This document shows positions 1 to 9,231 of a stretch of DNA of 64,000 nucleotides, one piece after another; the stretch's first letter is position 1; every line of letters starts with the position of its first letter. The position numbers were made by a program, and so were the translations under genes. The notes below the pieces were generated by a model that saw only the letters and a list, made by a program, of their open reading frames with translations, was not told the DNA's origin and did no database searches. This DNA comes from Acidobacteriota bacterium (lineage in GTDB: Bacteria; Acidobacteriota; Holophagae; Holophagales; Holophagaceae), in contig JACPYP010000003.1 in assembly GCA_016195985.1 (NCBI GenBank), positions 1-64,000 on the forward strand, given 5' to 3'.

Positions 1-852
1 GGTGGATTCCTCATGGATGAGCCGAGCGATGCGTTCCTTGCCAGAGCCGCTTTCGCCTGTGATGAGCACCGTCGAATCGACCTTGGCGACGCGCCGGGCC
101 AGGTCCACCAGTTGGCGCATGGCCTTGCTTTTCGCCACGATTCCCAACTGGGGCTCCTCGCCGCTCCAGGCCACTTGGATGAGAGCCTTGCGGTGCTCCT
201 TGAGCTTCCGCTCGGCTGCCTTCAGGGTTTCGGTCACGCGGTGAAGGGAGATGTCCAGGCAGTCCGCCAGGCGGCCCTTCTCGTAGAACCTCAGCTCCTC
301 GGCGCGCTCGTTGCCCCATTCCTCCCGTGTGCGCCCGTAGAGGTGGCAACCAGCATCTCCCTTGCCCTGGCAGCGATCCTCAAGCACGAACACTTCTTTG
401 TTGTAGGTGTGGCTCAGCTGACCGCTAATGAGGCCACAGATGGTCCAGCACATGGGCGCATCCGCGCGGCCGAAGTGCAGAAGGTGCTGCTCGGCCTCGT
501 ACGAAGCCACGATCATCATCCCTTCCTTGGAAAAGGGGTCGCGGTTTTCGGAGCCGACTCTGAAGAGGCCGCCCAATGAGTGGATGCGGGTTCCCGCCTG
601 GCAGCGCTCGGTGTCGTTCGCCCATTTGAACTCGGCCTGCATGGCTTCCGCCATGCGCCAGCCGTGTGCGAATCCGAACTGGGTGAGCACAGTGCGGGCG
701 GCCACCTGGCCAAAGTTCTCCACCAGGTATTTCCGAAGGAGGCCCATGGCGACAGCGTCGATCAGAAGCGCTCGCTGACCCGCGAATCGAATGACTCCCT
801 CGTCCGGATTCAACTCCAGAAGTTCCTTGTGGTCCAGATCCTCGGCACGCAT
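1..852 (-). CDS. sigma-54-dependent activator, XylR/DmpR type (3' end off window)
   Basis: The minus-strand frame is open from an ATG at 852 to the window edge, giving the first 284 residues. Residues about 20-110 resemble the XylR_N effector-binding domain and about 110-180 the V4R domain, with the Cys/Gly-rich stretch EDRCQGKGDAGCHLYG. A linker helix leads into the AAA+ domain with Walker A GESGSGKE near residue 268. In this family, binding of a small (often aromatic) effector relieves repression by the N-terminal domain and permits sigma-54 promoter opening. The rest of the AAA+ domain and the HTH lie outside the window, and the effector cannot be told from the sequence. No target operon is visible here. 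Confidence 0.85.
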   Translation of the reverse strand, partial: MRAEDLDHKELLELNPDEGVIRFAGQRALLIDAVAMGLLRKYLVENFGQVAARTVLTQFGFAHGWRMAEAMQAEFKWANDTERCQAGTRIHSLGGLFRVGSENRDPFSKEGMMIVASYEAEQHLLHFGRADAPMCWTICGLISGQLSHTYNKEVFVLEDRCQGKGDAGCHLYGRTREEWGNERAEELRFYEKGRLADCLDISLHRVTETLKAAERKLKEHRKALIQVAWSGEEPQLGIVAKSKAMRQLVDLARRVAKVDSTVLITGESGSGKERIARLIHEEST

Positions 853-1086
853 CGGTGGCCTTCATCCTTCGGACTGAAAGGGTGGGTCGTTCATCTTGAT
901 CGAAGATATCACTTCAGCCCGGAAGGGTGCCTTTAAAATAGGCTCTGGATTGCGGACGTGTAAAAACAGAATGAGCAGTGAATCATCGCCCGTTCCGCCT
1001 AGGTCGAAATGAAGGACGCGTCGGTTCATATTGATCGGATCCAGTCATCCAGCCTTGTTCTCAATCTTTTTAAGATCTTCAATTTT

Positions 1087-1105
1087 GGCCGTTTATAATT
1101 CGGCC
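1087..1105. promoter_or_regulatory. GGCCG-N9-CGGCC inverted repeat over a TATAAT box
   Basis: Arms GGCCG (1087-1091) and CGGCC (1101-1105) enclose a perfect TATAAT (1094-1099). The position, in the gap between the divergent sigma-54 activator and the porin-like pseudogene, suits an operator covering a -10 element. No good -35 is seen 16-18 bases upstream. The rest of 853-1139 shows no gene. Confidence 0.35.
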
Positions 1106-1139
1106 GCGTTCATGCCCCCTATCAGGGATACATGACTGA

Positions 1140-1743
1140 CGGCACGCTGCCCTCGGTTCAACACCACCGCTGGGGTCCCAATCCAGCGGTCAGCCCTCCT
1201 TTGGATTCTCCATCCAACTCGATTCTCCCCAGGGAAACGTGAAGGACGACACGGACAAAACCCTCGGTGCCGGGGCCAGTTTTCTGATGCAGTGGGATCT
1301 ATCCGGCGGCCGTGCAGTCCACCCTCGGTTCGACGTGAACCGCTTCAATGTATCGACCTATGAGCCCAGCCACAGCAACTACCGGGAGTCTCACAAGCTC
1401 AGCGCCCTGGGATTTGGCGTCGACGACCTCTACGGCCTGGATGGCCCGCCGAAGAATCGGTGCTTCACGGCTGGCGCGGGAGTCACACGATGGGATCTCT
1501 CCTGCACCAGGTCTGACAGAGTCGGAAACAGCTATTCCTCGACCCGGGATAGCAATAAAAACACCACCACTCTCGGCCTCGCGGCCGGCCTGGGCTGGCA
1601 GTTCACGCGTCGTTGGCCTCGAGGCCCGCTTCATTCACGCGCCCTACAAAGCCTTCGACCTTAACAACCCCACCTCAACCGCCCGCACAGACATGAACCG
1701 GGATGGCAACGACTTGCAACTCGCCGGAACCTTCCCCTGGTAG
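1140..1743 (+). pseudogene. frameshifted outer-membrane beta-barrel protein remnant
   Basis: A frame open from 1140 reads as alternating polar/aromatic beta-barrel sequence, for example GFSIQLDSPQGN and later GAGVTRWDLSC, up to GLGWQFTR near 1608. There it switches to a second frame, continuing VVGLEARFIHAPYKAF and ending LQLAGTFPW, with the terminal aromatic residue typical of outer-membrane barrels, and a stop at 1741-1743. A GTG at 1239 could start a shorter form, but the protein-like reading extends upstream of it and no signal peptide is found. So both the 5' end and the reading frame appear damaged. The exact barrel family is not recognised. Confidence 0.5.
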
Positions 1744-2241
1744 GCGGATTGCCCACGTGAGCCCCTCAATCAGAACTGGACCCATCAGCACATTCACATC
1801 GCCTGACGCAGCTTCGAGATCAGACAATCAAATTGATGCACAATCTCATCATATTGATGATCAAGATCTATGGTTTCAAATCTTTAAGCAGTTCAAGTGA
1901 TTGAAAGACAAGACACTAAATTATTGGTATAGAACATGCAATATTTGAACGAACTCAATTGCCGACATGAACGCGCGAGGCACCGATGATGACCTTTCTG
2001 AAAGTCATCATCTCGAGATTGACCTGCGAAGCCAGCTTTGGCAGCAGCTGGCAGGTGAGTGACGCATCCGTTTCAGTCAAATGCGATGCAGTCACTTGGG
2101 AATGGAAATATCGAGGCAAGGCATTCTGGGAGGTGAATGCCCCCGCCTTAGCCACCATCCACTTGGGCCCAGATCAGCCCATCTCAGAGTCTCAGACCCA
2201 TGCCAAGCTTTGATGTTTCCCCGCACGATCAAGGAGAACGC
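1744..2241. other. AT-rich intergenic stretch without a convincing gene
   Basis: The stretch holds AT-rich sequence (1820-1950) and a hairpin at 1985-2012. Open frames of 67-75 codons occur on both strands over the hairpin. They mirror each other because of the inverted repeat and lack ribosome-binding sites, so they are not called. Confidence 0.5.
1985..2012. repeat. inverted repeat / hairpin GATGATGAC...GTCATCATC
   Basis: Nine-base arms GATGATGAC (1985-1993) and GTCATCATC (2004-2012) surround CTTTCTGAAA, whose TTTC/GAAA can lengthen the stem. No T-tract follows, so a simple intrinsic terminator is unlikely. It could be an operator or part of a mobile-element end. Confidence 0.55.
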
Positions 2242-2547
2242 ATGGATGCTCTGGTTTTTTATCCCACCGGAGAACTCACAACATTCGAAGTAAAGGACCG
2301 GTTCGATTTTGAGGATAGGGTTCTACACACTCTGATTTCTTCCCGCCGCTGCCAGGAATACACCGATCACCATGCGAGTCCATATGGCGTGCATGCCTTC
2401 CTTCTACCCGAGTGCCGGGGTTTTGAAGCCAGGCCCTATCTGGAATTTGACAGGCACAACCACCACGAAACCCACTTCCAGGTTATTCAAGAGGGGAGGC
2501 CCACTGGTTTCAAAGTGGTCATGGACAATAGGTCTTGGGGCCCATGA
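2242..2547 (+). CDS. small hypothetical protein coupled to a hybrid histidine kinase
   Basis: A 101-residue soluble protein of unrecognised family, starting MDALVFYPTGEL. The start at 2242 is chosen over an upstream ATG at 2200 because AAGGAG lies seven bases before it. Its stop overlaps the ATG of the kinase gene (ATGA, 2544-2547), so the two are probably translated together and may act in one signalling step. It is rich in His, Asp and aromatic residues. No transmembrane segment or signal peptide is visible. Confidence 0.65.
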   Translation: MDALVFYPTGELTTFEVKDRFDFEDRVLHTLISSRRCQEYTDHHASPYGVHAFLLPECRGFEARPYLEFDRHNHHETHFQVIQEGRPTGFKVVMDNRSWGP

Positions 2548-4304
2548 CAAAGAGACGGTTAACACCCTCCGGCGAAGCAACCAACCTACGACAGCGGGCC
2601 GAAATATTGGCCCGGAAGCATCCTCCTCCTTCCATCTCGGACCATGACCAGGCGCTGCCATCCTGGGTGGTCGAGATGTTGCATGATTTGCGTGTTCATC
2701 AAATTGAGTTGGAGCTCCAGAACGAGGAGTTGTGCCGAGTGCAGGAAGATCTGGATCACTCCCGGGCTCGGTATTTCGATCTCTACGACCATGCTCCCTC
2801 GGGCTATTTCACCCTAGACGGACAGAGTTTAATCCAAGAGGCCAATTCGACCGGCGCCCAGTTGCTAGGCATGCCCCGGTCCGCCCTGGCACAGCTCCCC
2901 ATGTCCATGTTCATCCTTCCTGCAGACCAGGATTTGTTCTACTTCGCCCAGAAAAACCTTCAGGCAACCCATGCGACCCAGTCACTTGATCTCAGGATGC
3001 TGAAGCCGCATGGCTCGGCCTTTTGGGTGCACATGGAAGCCACTGCCGGATCGGATGCTGGGGTTGAATCCGATATTCGACTGATGCTAAGTGATATTGA
3101 CGACCGTAAGCGGATGGAGGCGGTGCTCCATCAATCCCATGAAATGGAGAGCCTGGGTATCATGGCTGGAGGCGTGGCACACGACATGAGCAATGTCCTA
3201 GGTGTCATTTTGGCGCTTGCCTCCGTTCACGAGGAATTGGAACCTGCGGGAAGCCGGGCCCACAAGAGCTTCGTGACCATTGCGAAAGCCTGTGAGCGGG
3301 GCGGCCTCCTAGTACGGAGCCTCTTGGGGTTTTCGCGCCAAGGACTCATCGAAGAGAAAGAAGTCGATCTGAATGATTTAATCCGCAATGACGTGGGGAT
3401 CGTTCTGCGTAACACGCTGAATCAAATCAATTTAGATCTAGATTTGGCAGAAAACCTTCGCCCCGTCCTTGGCGATGGGAGCTCGTTGGCCCACGCCCTG
3501 ATGAACCTTTGCGGCAATGCTGCTGATGCCATGCGTGAGGGTGGCACCCTCACGATCCGATCCCGAAATGGACGAACCGACTGGGTTGAGCTTCTGGTAG
3601 AAGACACGGGAACCGGGATGACCGAAGACATTCTGGAAAAGGCGCTGGTCCCTTTTTTCACCACCAAAGAGCACGGCAAAGGCACCGGCATGGGGCTCTC
3701 CATTGCGCATCACACGGTTCAGACGCATCACGGAGATCTCGAAATCCTTAGCCAGCCCGGTCAGGGCACACGCGTCCTGATGAGGTTTCCAGCCTGCGAA
3801 CGCAGAGCCCCAGTGACCGATTCGCCTTCTCCTCCGTTAGAGGAATCATCCTGCCTCAGCCTGCGGGTGCTGGTGGTCGACGACGATGAACTGATCCTGC
3901 ACTCCATGCGGGAACTCCTGGAGGCGCTGGGACACAGCGTGGCCGAGGCGCCTTCAGGCGAGGAGGCTCTGGCACGGCTGGCAACGGGAGAAGAACTCGA
4001 TGTGGTGTTCCTGGACATGAACATGCCTGGGCTCGGAGGCAAGGGAACCTTGCCTCGCCTACGCGACTTGCGACCCAACCTTCCCGTTGTGATCACCACT
4101 GGCCGTCCGGATCAAACCGTCCTCGACCTCATGCGGAATCACCCTGGTGTCACCCTTGTTTCGAAACCTTTCAGTCTCCAGCAAATCCGAGATCATCTCG
4201 AATCGCTTCGGCATGAGCGGATCGTCCTCCCAAGCCCGGCCCCCAACCGAAGGACATCAACCCGAACTCAGCCTCGCCCCGAAACCCAGTTGCAACGGGG
4301 TTGA
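2544..4304 (+). CDS. hybrid sensor histidine kinase (PAS-HisKA-HATPase-REC)
   Basis: A 586-residue soluble hybrid kinase. A coiled coil (about 40-75, with IELELQNEELCRVQEDL) leads to a PAS domain (about 75-195). The HisKA helix carries the H-box GGVAHDMSN with His near 213. The ATPase domain has an N-box (NLCGNAADAM) and the G motifs DTGTGM and GKGTGMGLSIAH. A C-terminal receiver (about 440-560) has acidic residues DDDE and the phosphorylatable Asp near 490 in FLDMNMPG, plus the SKPF lysine. The start is the ATG overlapping the upstream stop. No output regulator follows, so phosphoryl transfer to a partner elsewhere is expected. Confidence 0.92.
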   Translation: MTKRRLTPSGEATNLRQRAEILARKHPPPSISDHDQALPSWVVEMLHDLRVHQIELELQNEELCRVQEDLDHSRARYFDLYDHAPSGYFTLDGQSLIQEANSTGAQLLGMPRSALAQLPMSMFILPADQDLFYFAQKNLQATHATQSLDLRMLKPHGSAFWVHMEATAGSDAGVESDIRLMLSDIDDRKRMEAVLHQSHEMESLGIMAGGVAHDMSNVLGVILALASVHEELEPAGSRAHKSFVTIAKACERGGLLVRSLLGFSRQGLIEEKEVDLNDLIRNDVGIVLRNTLNQINLDLDLAENLRPVLGDGSSLAHALMNLCGNAADAMREGGTLTIRSRNGRTDWVELLVEDTGTGMTEDILEKALVPFFTTKEHGKGTGMGLSIAHHTVQTHHGDLEILSQPGQGTRVLMRFPACERRAPVTDSPSPPLEESSCLSLRVLVVDDDELILHSMRELLEALGHSVAEAPSGEEALARLATGEELDVVFLDMNMPGLGGKGTLPRLRDLRPNLPVVITTGRPDQTVLDLMRNHPGVTLVSKPFSLQQIRDHLESLRHERIVLPSPAPNRRTSTRTQPRPETQLQRG

Positions 4305-4460
4305 CCCGTTTCCAGGCGTGAATTGATCGGAACCCTCCTTCATCTTGATGGGTGGAAGGCGGCGACACCCGAAACCGGCCGATCAAGAGGCTTTGACGCG
4401 ATGATTTAGCCTTTGGATCAGTTCCTGCTTCTCATTTGACTGCCCTCAAGGAGGCAGACC

Positions 4461-4637
4461 ATGTGGATGCAGCCAAGGATTCTTCGACGCGGCGCCCGGA
4501 TGGGGTTGCTCCGCTGGGCTGCGGCTCTATTCGCAAGCCGACCGGGCCCGCCCGTGCCTATCTTGGCCATTGCGGGGCCCCGCCGCACGCAGAAGATCCT
4601 GGATGATGTCGCGGCTCTTCTACGGAAAACCTGGTGA
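4461..4637 (+). CDS. small Arg-rich protein, translationally coupled to the AsmA-like gene
   Basis: A 58-residue frame begins at an ATG with an excellent AAGGAG seven bases upstream. It ends in a TGA embedded in GTGA (4634-4637), where the GTG is the likely start of the next gene. The peptide is basic (starts MWMQPRILRRGARMG) with a Pro-rich centre (PGPPVPILAIAGP) and an amphipathic C-terminal helix. No family is recognised. The Shine-Dalgarno sequence and the start/stop overlap support a real gene or a leader peptide controlling the downstream reading frame. Confidence 0.5.
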   Translation: MWMQPRILRRGARMGLLRWAAALFASRPGPPVPILAIAGPRRTQKILDDVAALLRKTW

Positions 4638-6298
4638 TCTTCGGGGGGAACACCTCGACGTGGCGTGGTCCATCGCGGAAGGTCTTCTCATTCCTCCAAC
4701 GCCACCCTTTCAAAGGCCTCCTGCTCCTCCTTGTAGCCTTGATGGCAAGTGGCATCCTGCTGATGGACATCGTGCTGGCAAGCCCCATGCAGCGATGGGC
4801 CGAGCGCACCATGAACGCGAAGCTGAACGGCTACACCGTTCGCATCGGCGCGGTGCGCCCTCATCTATGGCGGTTCGCCTTTGATTTGAACGATCTGGTG
4901 ATCACGCAAACCACCCATCCAAATCCACCCGTGGCCCACTTCGGAGCCTTGCGGTTCTCACTGATGGCCCGGGCGCTGCTGCATTTCAAACTCGCCGGCA
5001 ACCTGACCATCGTAAGACCAGCCCTGCATATCGACCTCACTCAAATCCAGGAAGAGGTCCGCAGCCACCTTAGCCTCAAGGAACGTGGCTGGCAGCAGGC
5101 CATCGAATCACTCTTCCCTTTCAAGTTCGATCAGGTGAAGGTGCAAGATGGCTCTGTCCTCTATCTATCGGGCGGAACAGCCAGCAAGCCGATCCAAATC
5201 ACCCAGATCGCCATGGCCACCGAGAACGTCCGCAACATCGCCGTGTCCAAGGACACCTACCCTTCTCCCGTGATCCTTGAGGGGATCCTGTTCGATTCGG
5301 GCAAGGTTTCCTTCAAGGGAGCGGCTGATTTCCTGCGGGAGCCTCTTGTGGGCGCCCGCGGAGAGATCCGCCTGGAGCACGTGCCCCTGGACCGGCTCGC
5401 TCCCCTGGCGGAAGATTACCAACTGAAAACCACCGGTGGGTTCTTATCCCTTCAAGGTTGGCTGGAACACACGCCTGAGGCCCAATCGGCGCATCTCGAG
5501 CGGGTTGAATTCACCAATCTTCAGGTGGACTACGTCACCAGCCAGGCCACCAAAACCATCGAGCAAAAGCACGCCAAGCAGGCCATCAAGCTCGCCAAGC
5601 AAGTGCGCAACGCCCCCAAGCTGCAGATCCAGGTGGATTCGCTGAGCCTTCGGAACAGCCGCTTCGGCTTCGAGAACAAGGGGGCCAGACCTCCCTACAG
5701 GGTGTTCATCTCCCAGCTCAGCCTGGATTTGGCTCACCTCAGCAATCAGACAGGGCAGGAAGCCTCGACCTTCCGTGCCAAAGGGGCTTTCATGGGCAGC
5801 GGCGCCAGCACCCTGAGCGGGAAGGTCCGTTCTTCAGCCAAGCCTGCGGATTTCGAAGTTCAGCTGGAAGTGAAGGACGCGAAATTACCCGATCTCAATG
5901 GCCCCCTGATGGCCCACATGGGCGTGGATGTGGCCGACGGGCTGTTATCGGTGTTTACCGAAATCAAAGTCAAAAGCGGATCCATTGAAGGCTACGTCAA
6001 ACCGCTCATCACCAACCTGCGAATCTCCGATCGGCAGAAGGACCGAGGGAAGCGCCTGGGCAAGCGGGTGGAAATGCACGTGCTTCAATTTCTGGCCAAC
6101 CTGCTCAAGAATCGCGAGTCCAAGGCCGTGGCGACGGTGGTACGCATCTCCGGGTCCACGGGTGGCCCCAAGACCAACGAATGGGAGGTCATCCGCAAAC
6201 TCATCGGAAATGGCCTCGCCAACGCCATTCTCCCGGGCTTCCAGGGCCCGCCCACGGATCACCCAAACCCGTCCGCCAAGCCCGGGTCACCCAAATAG
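4634..6298 (+). CDS. AsmA/DUF748-like envelope protein
   Basis: A 554-residue protein with one N-terminal membrane segment (about 28-50, GLLLLLVALMASGILLMDIV) followed by a long, beta-rich periplasmic part. Phrases such as LNGYTVRIGAVRPHLWRFAFDLNDLVI and repeated RIEHVPL-type strands match AsmA/DUF748 proteins, which resemble lipid-transfer bridges. The C terminus is Pro-rich. The GTG start overlaps the stop of the small upstream gene; an internal ATG at 4742 lies inside the membrane segment and is unlikely. The role is probably envelope lipid or outer-membrane homeostasis (family knowledge); the substrate is unknown. Confidence 0.72.
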   Translation: MIFGGNTSTWRGPSRKVFSFLQRHPFKGLLLLLVALMASGILLMDIVLASPMQRWAERTMNAKLNGYTVRIGAVRPHLWRFAFDLNDLVITQTTHPNPPVAHFGALRFSLMARALLHFKLAGNLTIVRPALHIDLTQIQEEVRSHLSLKERGWQQAIESLFPFKFDQVKVQDGSVLYLSGGTASKPIQITQIAMATENVRNIAVSKDTYPSPVILEGILFDSGKVSFKGAADFLREPLVGARGEIRLEHVPLDRLAPLAEDYQLKTTGGFLSLQGWLEHTPEAQSAHLERVEFTNLQVDYVTSQATKTIEQKHAKQAIKLAKQVRNAPKLQIQVDSLSLRNSRFGFENKGARPPYRVFISQLSLDLAHLSNQTGQEASTFRAKGAFMGSGASTLSGKVRSSAKPADFEVQLEVKDAKLPDLNGPLMAHMGVDVADGLLSVFTEIKVKSGSIEGYVKPLITNLRISDRQKDRGKRLGKRVEMHVLQFLANLLKNRESKAVATVVRISGSTGGPKTNEWEVIRKLIGNGLANAILPGFQGPPTDHPNPSAKPGSPK

Positions 6299-6468
6299 AC
6301 CCGCTGCTCGGTCGAAATGAACCATCCCCTTTCATAGTGATGGGTTCGTTGCCCGTGAGTACCGCACCGGCTTTCGGGAATGGTTGCAGCTAAACCGCTT
6401 TACGTTATGGACCAGAATCTGCTTGTTGCATCGGGTCAACCGCAGATGCCACGCCTCAGGAGCGCTTG

Positions 6469-6831
6469 ATGAGCGACCCCACTCGCAGCCGTGGTTGGAC
6501 CATTCGACGAAGGCCCCCGACCATGGAAGTCCACCTTCACTGCATGACGCATCTATTCGACCAGCTTGGCCTCGCCTCTGGACGGGAAGACATTCAGGCC
6601 TTTCTGGAATTCCATCGCCCTTTGGCGGATCACATCAGGCTTTCGGAAGCCCCCTTCTGGTCTGCCTCCCAGTCAGCCCTCCTCCGGGAACAGGTCCAAC
6701 AAGATGCCGACTGGGTTGGCGTCATCGATGAACTCAACATCCGCCTGCGTGAGACGACCACCAACAGGGGCTTACCAAGCCCCTCGCCCCAGGGAACGGC
6801 AGTGGATGAACAACCATTCCAGGTTGAGTGA
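6469..6831 (+). CDS. DUF2789 family protein
   Basis: A 120-residue protein whose core, from MEVHLHCMTHLFDQLGL to QDADWVGVIDELNIRL, matches the DUF2789 pattern (small helical proteins of unknown role). The start at 6469 follows AGGAG by five bases. A later ATG at 6523 would give the usual short DUF2789 length and is a real alternative, because residues 1-18 are basic and atypical. The stop overlaps the GTG of poxB (GTGA, 6828-6831), suggesting coupled translation. Confidence 0.75.
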   Translation: MSDPTRSRGWTIRRRPPTMEVHLHCMTHLFDQLGLASGREDIQAFLEFHRPLADHIRLSEAPFWSASQSALLREQVQQDADWVGVIDELNIRLRETTTNRGLPSPSPQGTAVDEQPFQVE

Positions 6832-8576
6832 AAGAGAGCGTGTCTTTGTCCCAAACCGTGGCAGAGGAGCTGATCGAGACCCTGGCACAGGCTGGGGTTC
6901 GGCGCATGTACGGATTGGTGGGAGACAGCCTCAATCCCGTGACAGACGCCCTTCATCGCAGCGGCAAGATCGACTGGATTCAGGTCCGCCACGAGGAAAC
7001 AGCGGCCTTCGCCGCTGGAGCCGAGGCCCAGCTCACCGGCGATCTGGCGGTGTGCGCAGGGAGCTGCGGCCCGGGCAACCTCCATCTCATCAATGGGCTG
7101 TTTGACGCGCACCGGAGCGGGGCCCCCGTCCTGGCCATCGCCTCTCACATTCCCACTTCCGAAATCGGCAATGGCTATTTCCAGGAAACCCATCCCGACC
7201 AGCTCTTCCGCGAATGCAGCCACTACTGCGAGCTCGTATCCAATCCGGGCCAGATGCGGCGGGTGTTACGGTCGGCCATGCAGCATGCCGTGAGCCAACG
7301 GGGCGTCGCCGTGGTGGTGCTCCCCGGTGATGTGGCGGCCTTTCCCGCCATAGAAGGCCCACTCTCTCCGAAGATCGTGACCACGCTTCCATTGGTGCGC
7401 CCCCATGACGCCGATCTGGCGCGGCTGGCCGACCTCCTCAACCAGGCCCCCAAAGTGACGATCTTCGGTGGGCGAGGCTGCGCCGGTGCGCACGACGAAC
7501 TGGTGGCCCTCGCCGAAAAGCTGAAGGCGCCCGTTGGCTATGCCTTTCGCGGCAAAGAATGGATCGAATACGACAACCCCTTCGCCATCGGAATGAGCGG
7601 GTTGCTCGGCTGGGGCGCCGCCTACCAGGCCATGCATGGGTGCGATGCCTTGCTATTGCTTGGCACCGATTTCCCCTACGAAAGCTTCATCCCAACGAAG
7701 CCCGAAATCGCGCAGATCGATATCCGGCCTGAGCGCCTTGGCCGCCGGTCCAAACTCGATCTGGGATTGTGCGGAGATACCCGCGACACGCTCGGCGCTC
7801 TGCTTCCTCTGATCTCCCAGAAGACAGATCCCACTTTCCTTGAGGCGATGGTCGAGCAACATCGCCTTGCCCGCCTCAAACTGAGCGCAGGCGTGGAGGC
7901 CGGTCGCACGCGGAAACCGATCCACCCGGGGTTTGTGGCGGCCACCCTCGATGAACTGGCGGGCCCCAATGCCGTTTTCACGGCCGATACAGGCATGTCC
8001 TGCATCTGGGCGGCCCGGTATCTGAGCGCCGCCAAGGGCCGCCGGCTGCTGGGCTCCTTCGTTCATGGGTCCATGGCCAACGCCTTGCCTCAAGCCATCG
8101 GCGCCCAGGCCGCCTATCCAGACCGACAGGTCATCGCACTCTCTGGCGATGGCGGCTTTGCCATGTTGATGGGGGACATCCTGACGCTGGGGCAGCACGA
8201 CCTTCCCATCAAGATTGTCCTCTTCAACAACCATGCGCTGGGCATGGTGCAGTTGGAAATGGAGGTCGCGGGCATGTCGCCTTACGGCTGCAGCCTGAAG
8301 AACCCCAACTTCGCCACCCTCGCCCAATCCGCGGGTCTGCTGGGGCTGCGGGTGGAAGATCCTGCAGACCTCCGGCCCGCACTGGCGCAGGTATTGGCCC
8401 ATACCGGCCCGGCCCTGATCGACGTGGTTACGGATCCCAACGTCCTCGCCATGCCACCCCGTGCCACGGTCCAGCAGGCCGCTGGATTCGCTCTGGCGAT
8501 GACGAAGATCGCCTTCACCGGCCAGTTGGAGGATGTGTTCGACACTGTCGCCGCCAATTGGCGCGAATTGATCTGA
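6828..8576 (+). CDS. poxB: pyruvate dehydrogenase (quinone) / pyruvate oxidase PoxB
   Basis: A 582-residue ThDP enzyme close in length to E. coli PoxB (572). The N-terminal pyrimidine-binding domain has the catalytic Glu in VRHEETAAFAAGAEA. A central FAD-binding region follows, then the diphosphate-binding domain with the GDGG...NN motif (GDGGFAMLMGD to VLFNN). The family decarboxylates pyruvate to acetate and CO2 and passes electrons to membrane quinone. GTG at 6828 overlaps the previous stop; GTG at 6840 is an alternative. It is the second gene of a DUF2789-poxB-DUF1003-fumC run, consistent with central carbon and respiratory metabolism. Confidence 0.9.
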   Translation: MKESVSLSQTVAEELIETLAQAGVRRMYGLVGDSLNPVTDALHRSGKIDWIQVRHEETAAFAAGAEAQLTGDLAVCAGSCGPGNLHLINGLFDAHRSGAPVLAIASHIPTSEIGNGYFQETHPDQLFRECSHYCELVSNPGQMRRVLRSAMQHAVSQRGVAVVVLPGDVAAFPAIEGPLSPKIVTTLPLVRPHDADLARLADLLNQAPKVTIFGGRGCAGAHDELVALAEKLKAPVGYAFRGKEWIEYDNPFAIGMSGLLGWGAAYQAMHGCDALLLLGTDFPYESFIPTKPEIAQIDIRPERLGRRSKLDLGLCGDTRDTLGALLPLISQKTDPTFLEAMVEQHRLARLKLSAGVEAGRTRKPIHPGFVAATLDELAGPNAVFTADTGMSCIWAARYLSAAKGRRLLGSFVHGSMANALPQAIGAQAAYPDRQVIALSGDGGFAMLMGDILTLGQHDLPIKIVLFNNHALGMVQLEMEVAGMSPYGCSLKNPNFATLAQSAGLLGLRVEDPADLRPALAQVLAHTGPALIDVVTDPNVLAMPPRATVQQAAGFALAMTKIAFTGQLEDVFDTVAANWRELI

Positions 8577-8599
8577 AGACCTCCAGATAGGAATCCAAG

Positions 8600-9211
8600 A
8601 TGCCGCCATCGCAGGAACCACTCCAAGCCCCCGGAAACACGACATCGACTTCCGATCAACGCAGCAGCCAAAGCATTGATGCTGTTCTGGATTTCTACAC
8701 CCGGGAAGATCAGAAAATCACCCGCTCCCAGCGCATCCTTGAACGCGTCAGCTTGGTGATCGGCAAGCCACTCTACCTGGGCACCATCCTGCTCCTTGTC
8801 CTGCTTTGGGTCGCCACCAACCTGGCTTGCCACTGGATGGGCAAGGTCCCTTTTGACCCGGCTCCCTTCATCTGGCTGCAGGGCCTCATTGGGCTGGGGG
8901 CACTGGTGACCGCGACCATCGTGCTCTCCAAACAGAACCGCCTGTCGAAGCTGGCGGAACAGCGTGCCCACCTGGATTTGAAGGTGACCCTGCTGACCGA
9001 ACAGAAGGCCGCCAAGTTGATCGATCTTCTGGAAGAGCTGAGGCGCGATCTACCGAATGTTGAAAATCGAACAGATCCCCATGCAGAGGCGCTCCAGAAG
9101 GCCATGAATCCAGATTTGGTGCTTGCCGCACTGGGCGAAGACATCCATCCAGATCAACATCTGAACCAAAGCTCGACCCGAACCGGGTTCGGCCGCCGCC
9201 AAACGCCTTGA
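8600..9211 (+). CDS. DUF1003 family membrane protein
   Basis: A 203-residue protein with two membrane segments (about 55-75 and 92-112) and cytoplasmic ends. The phrases SQRILERVSLVIGKPLYL, ILLLVLLWVATNL and LSKQNRLSKLAEQRAHLDL are characteristic of DUF1003. The function is unknown; the conserved C-terminal helix RAHLDLKVTLLTEQK is predicted to coil. The start is preceded by AGGA six bases upstream. It lies in the same direction between poxB and fumC. Confidence 0.82.
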   Translation: MPPSQEPLQAPGNTTSTSDQRSSQSIDAVLDFYTREDQKITRSQRILERVSLVIGKPLYLGTILLLVLLWVATNLACHWMGKVPFDPAPFIWLQGLIGLGALVTATIVLSKQNRLSKLAEQRAHLDLKVTLLTEQKAAKLIDLLEELRRDLPNVENRTDPHAEALQKAMNPDLVLAALGEDIHPDQHLNQSSTRTGFGRRQTP

Positions 9212-9231
9212 AGGTTGACCCGGAGGCTCAC

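Noticed and set aside
1955-2213. Two overlapping hypothetical genes on opposite strands
   Set aside because: Both span the inverted repeat at 1985-2012 and share mirrored sequence; neither has start signals.
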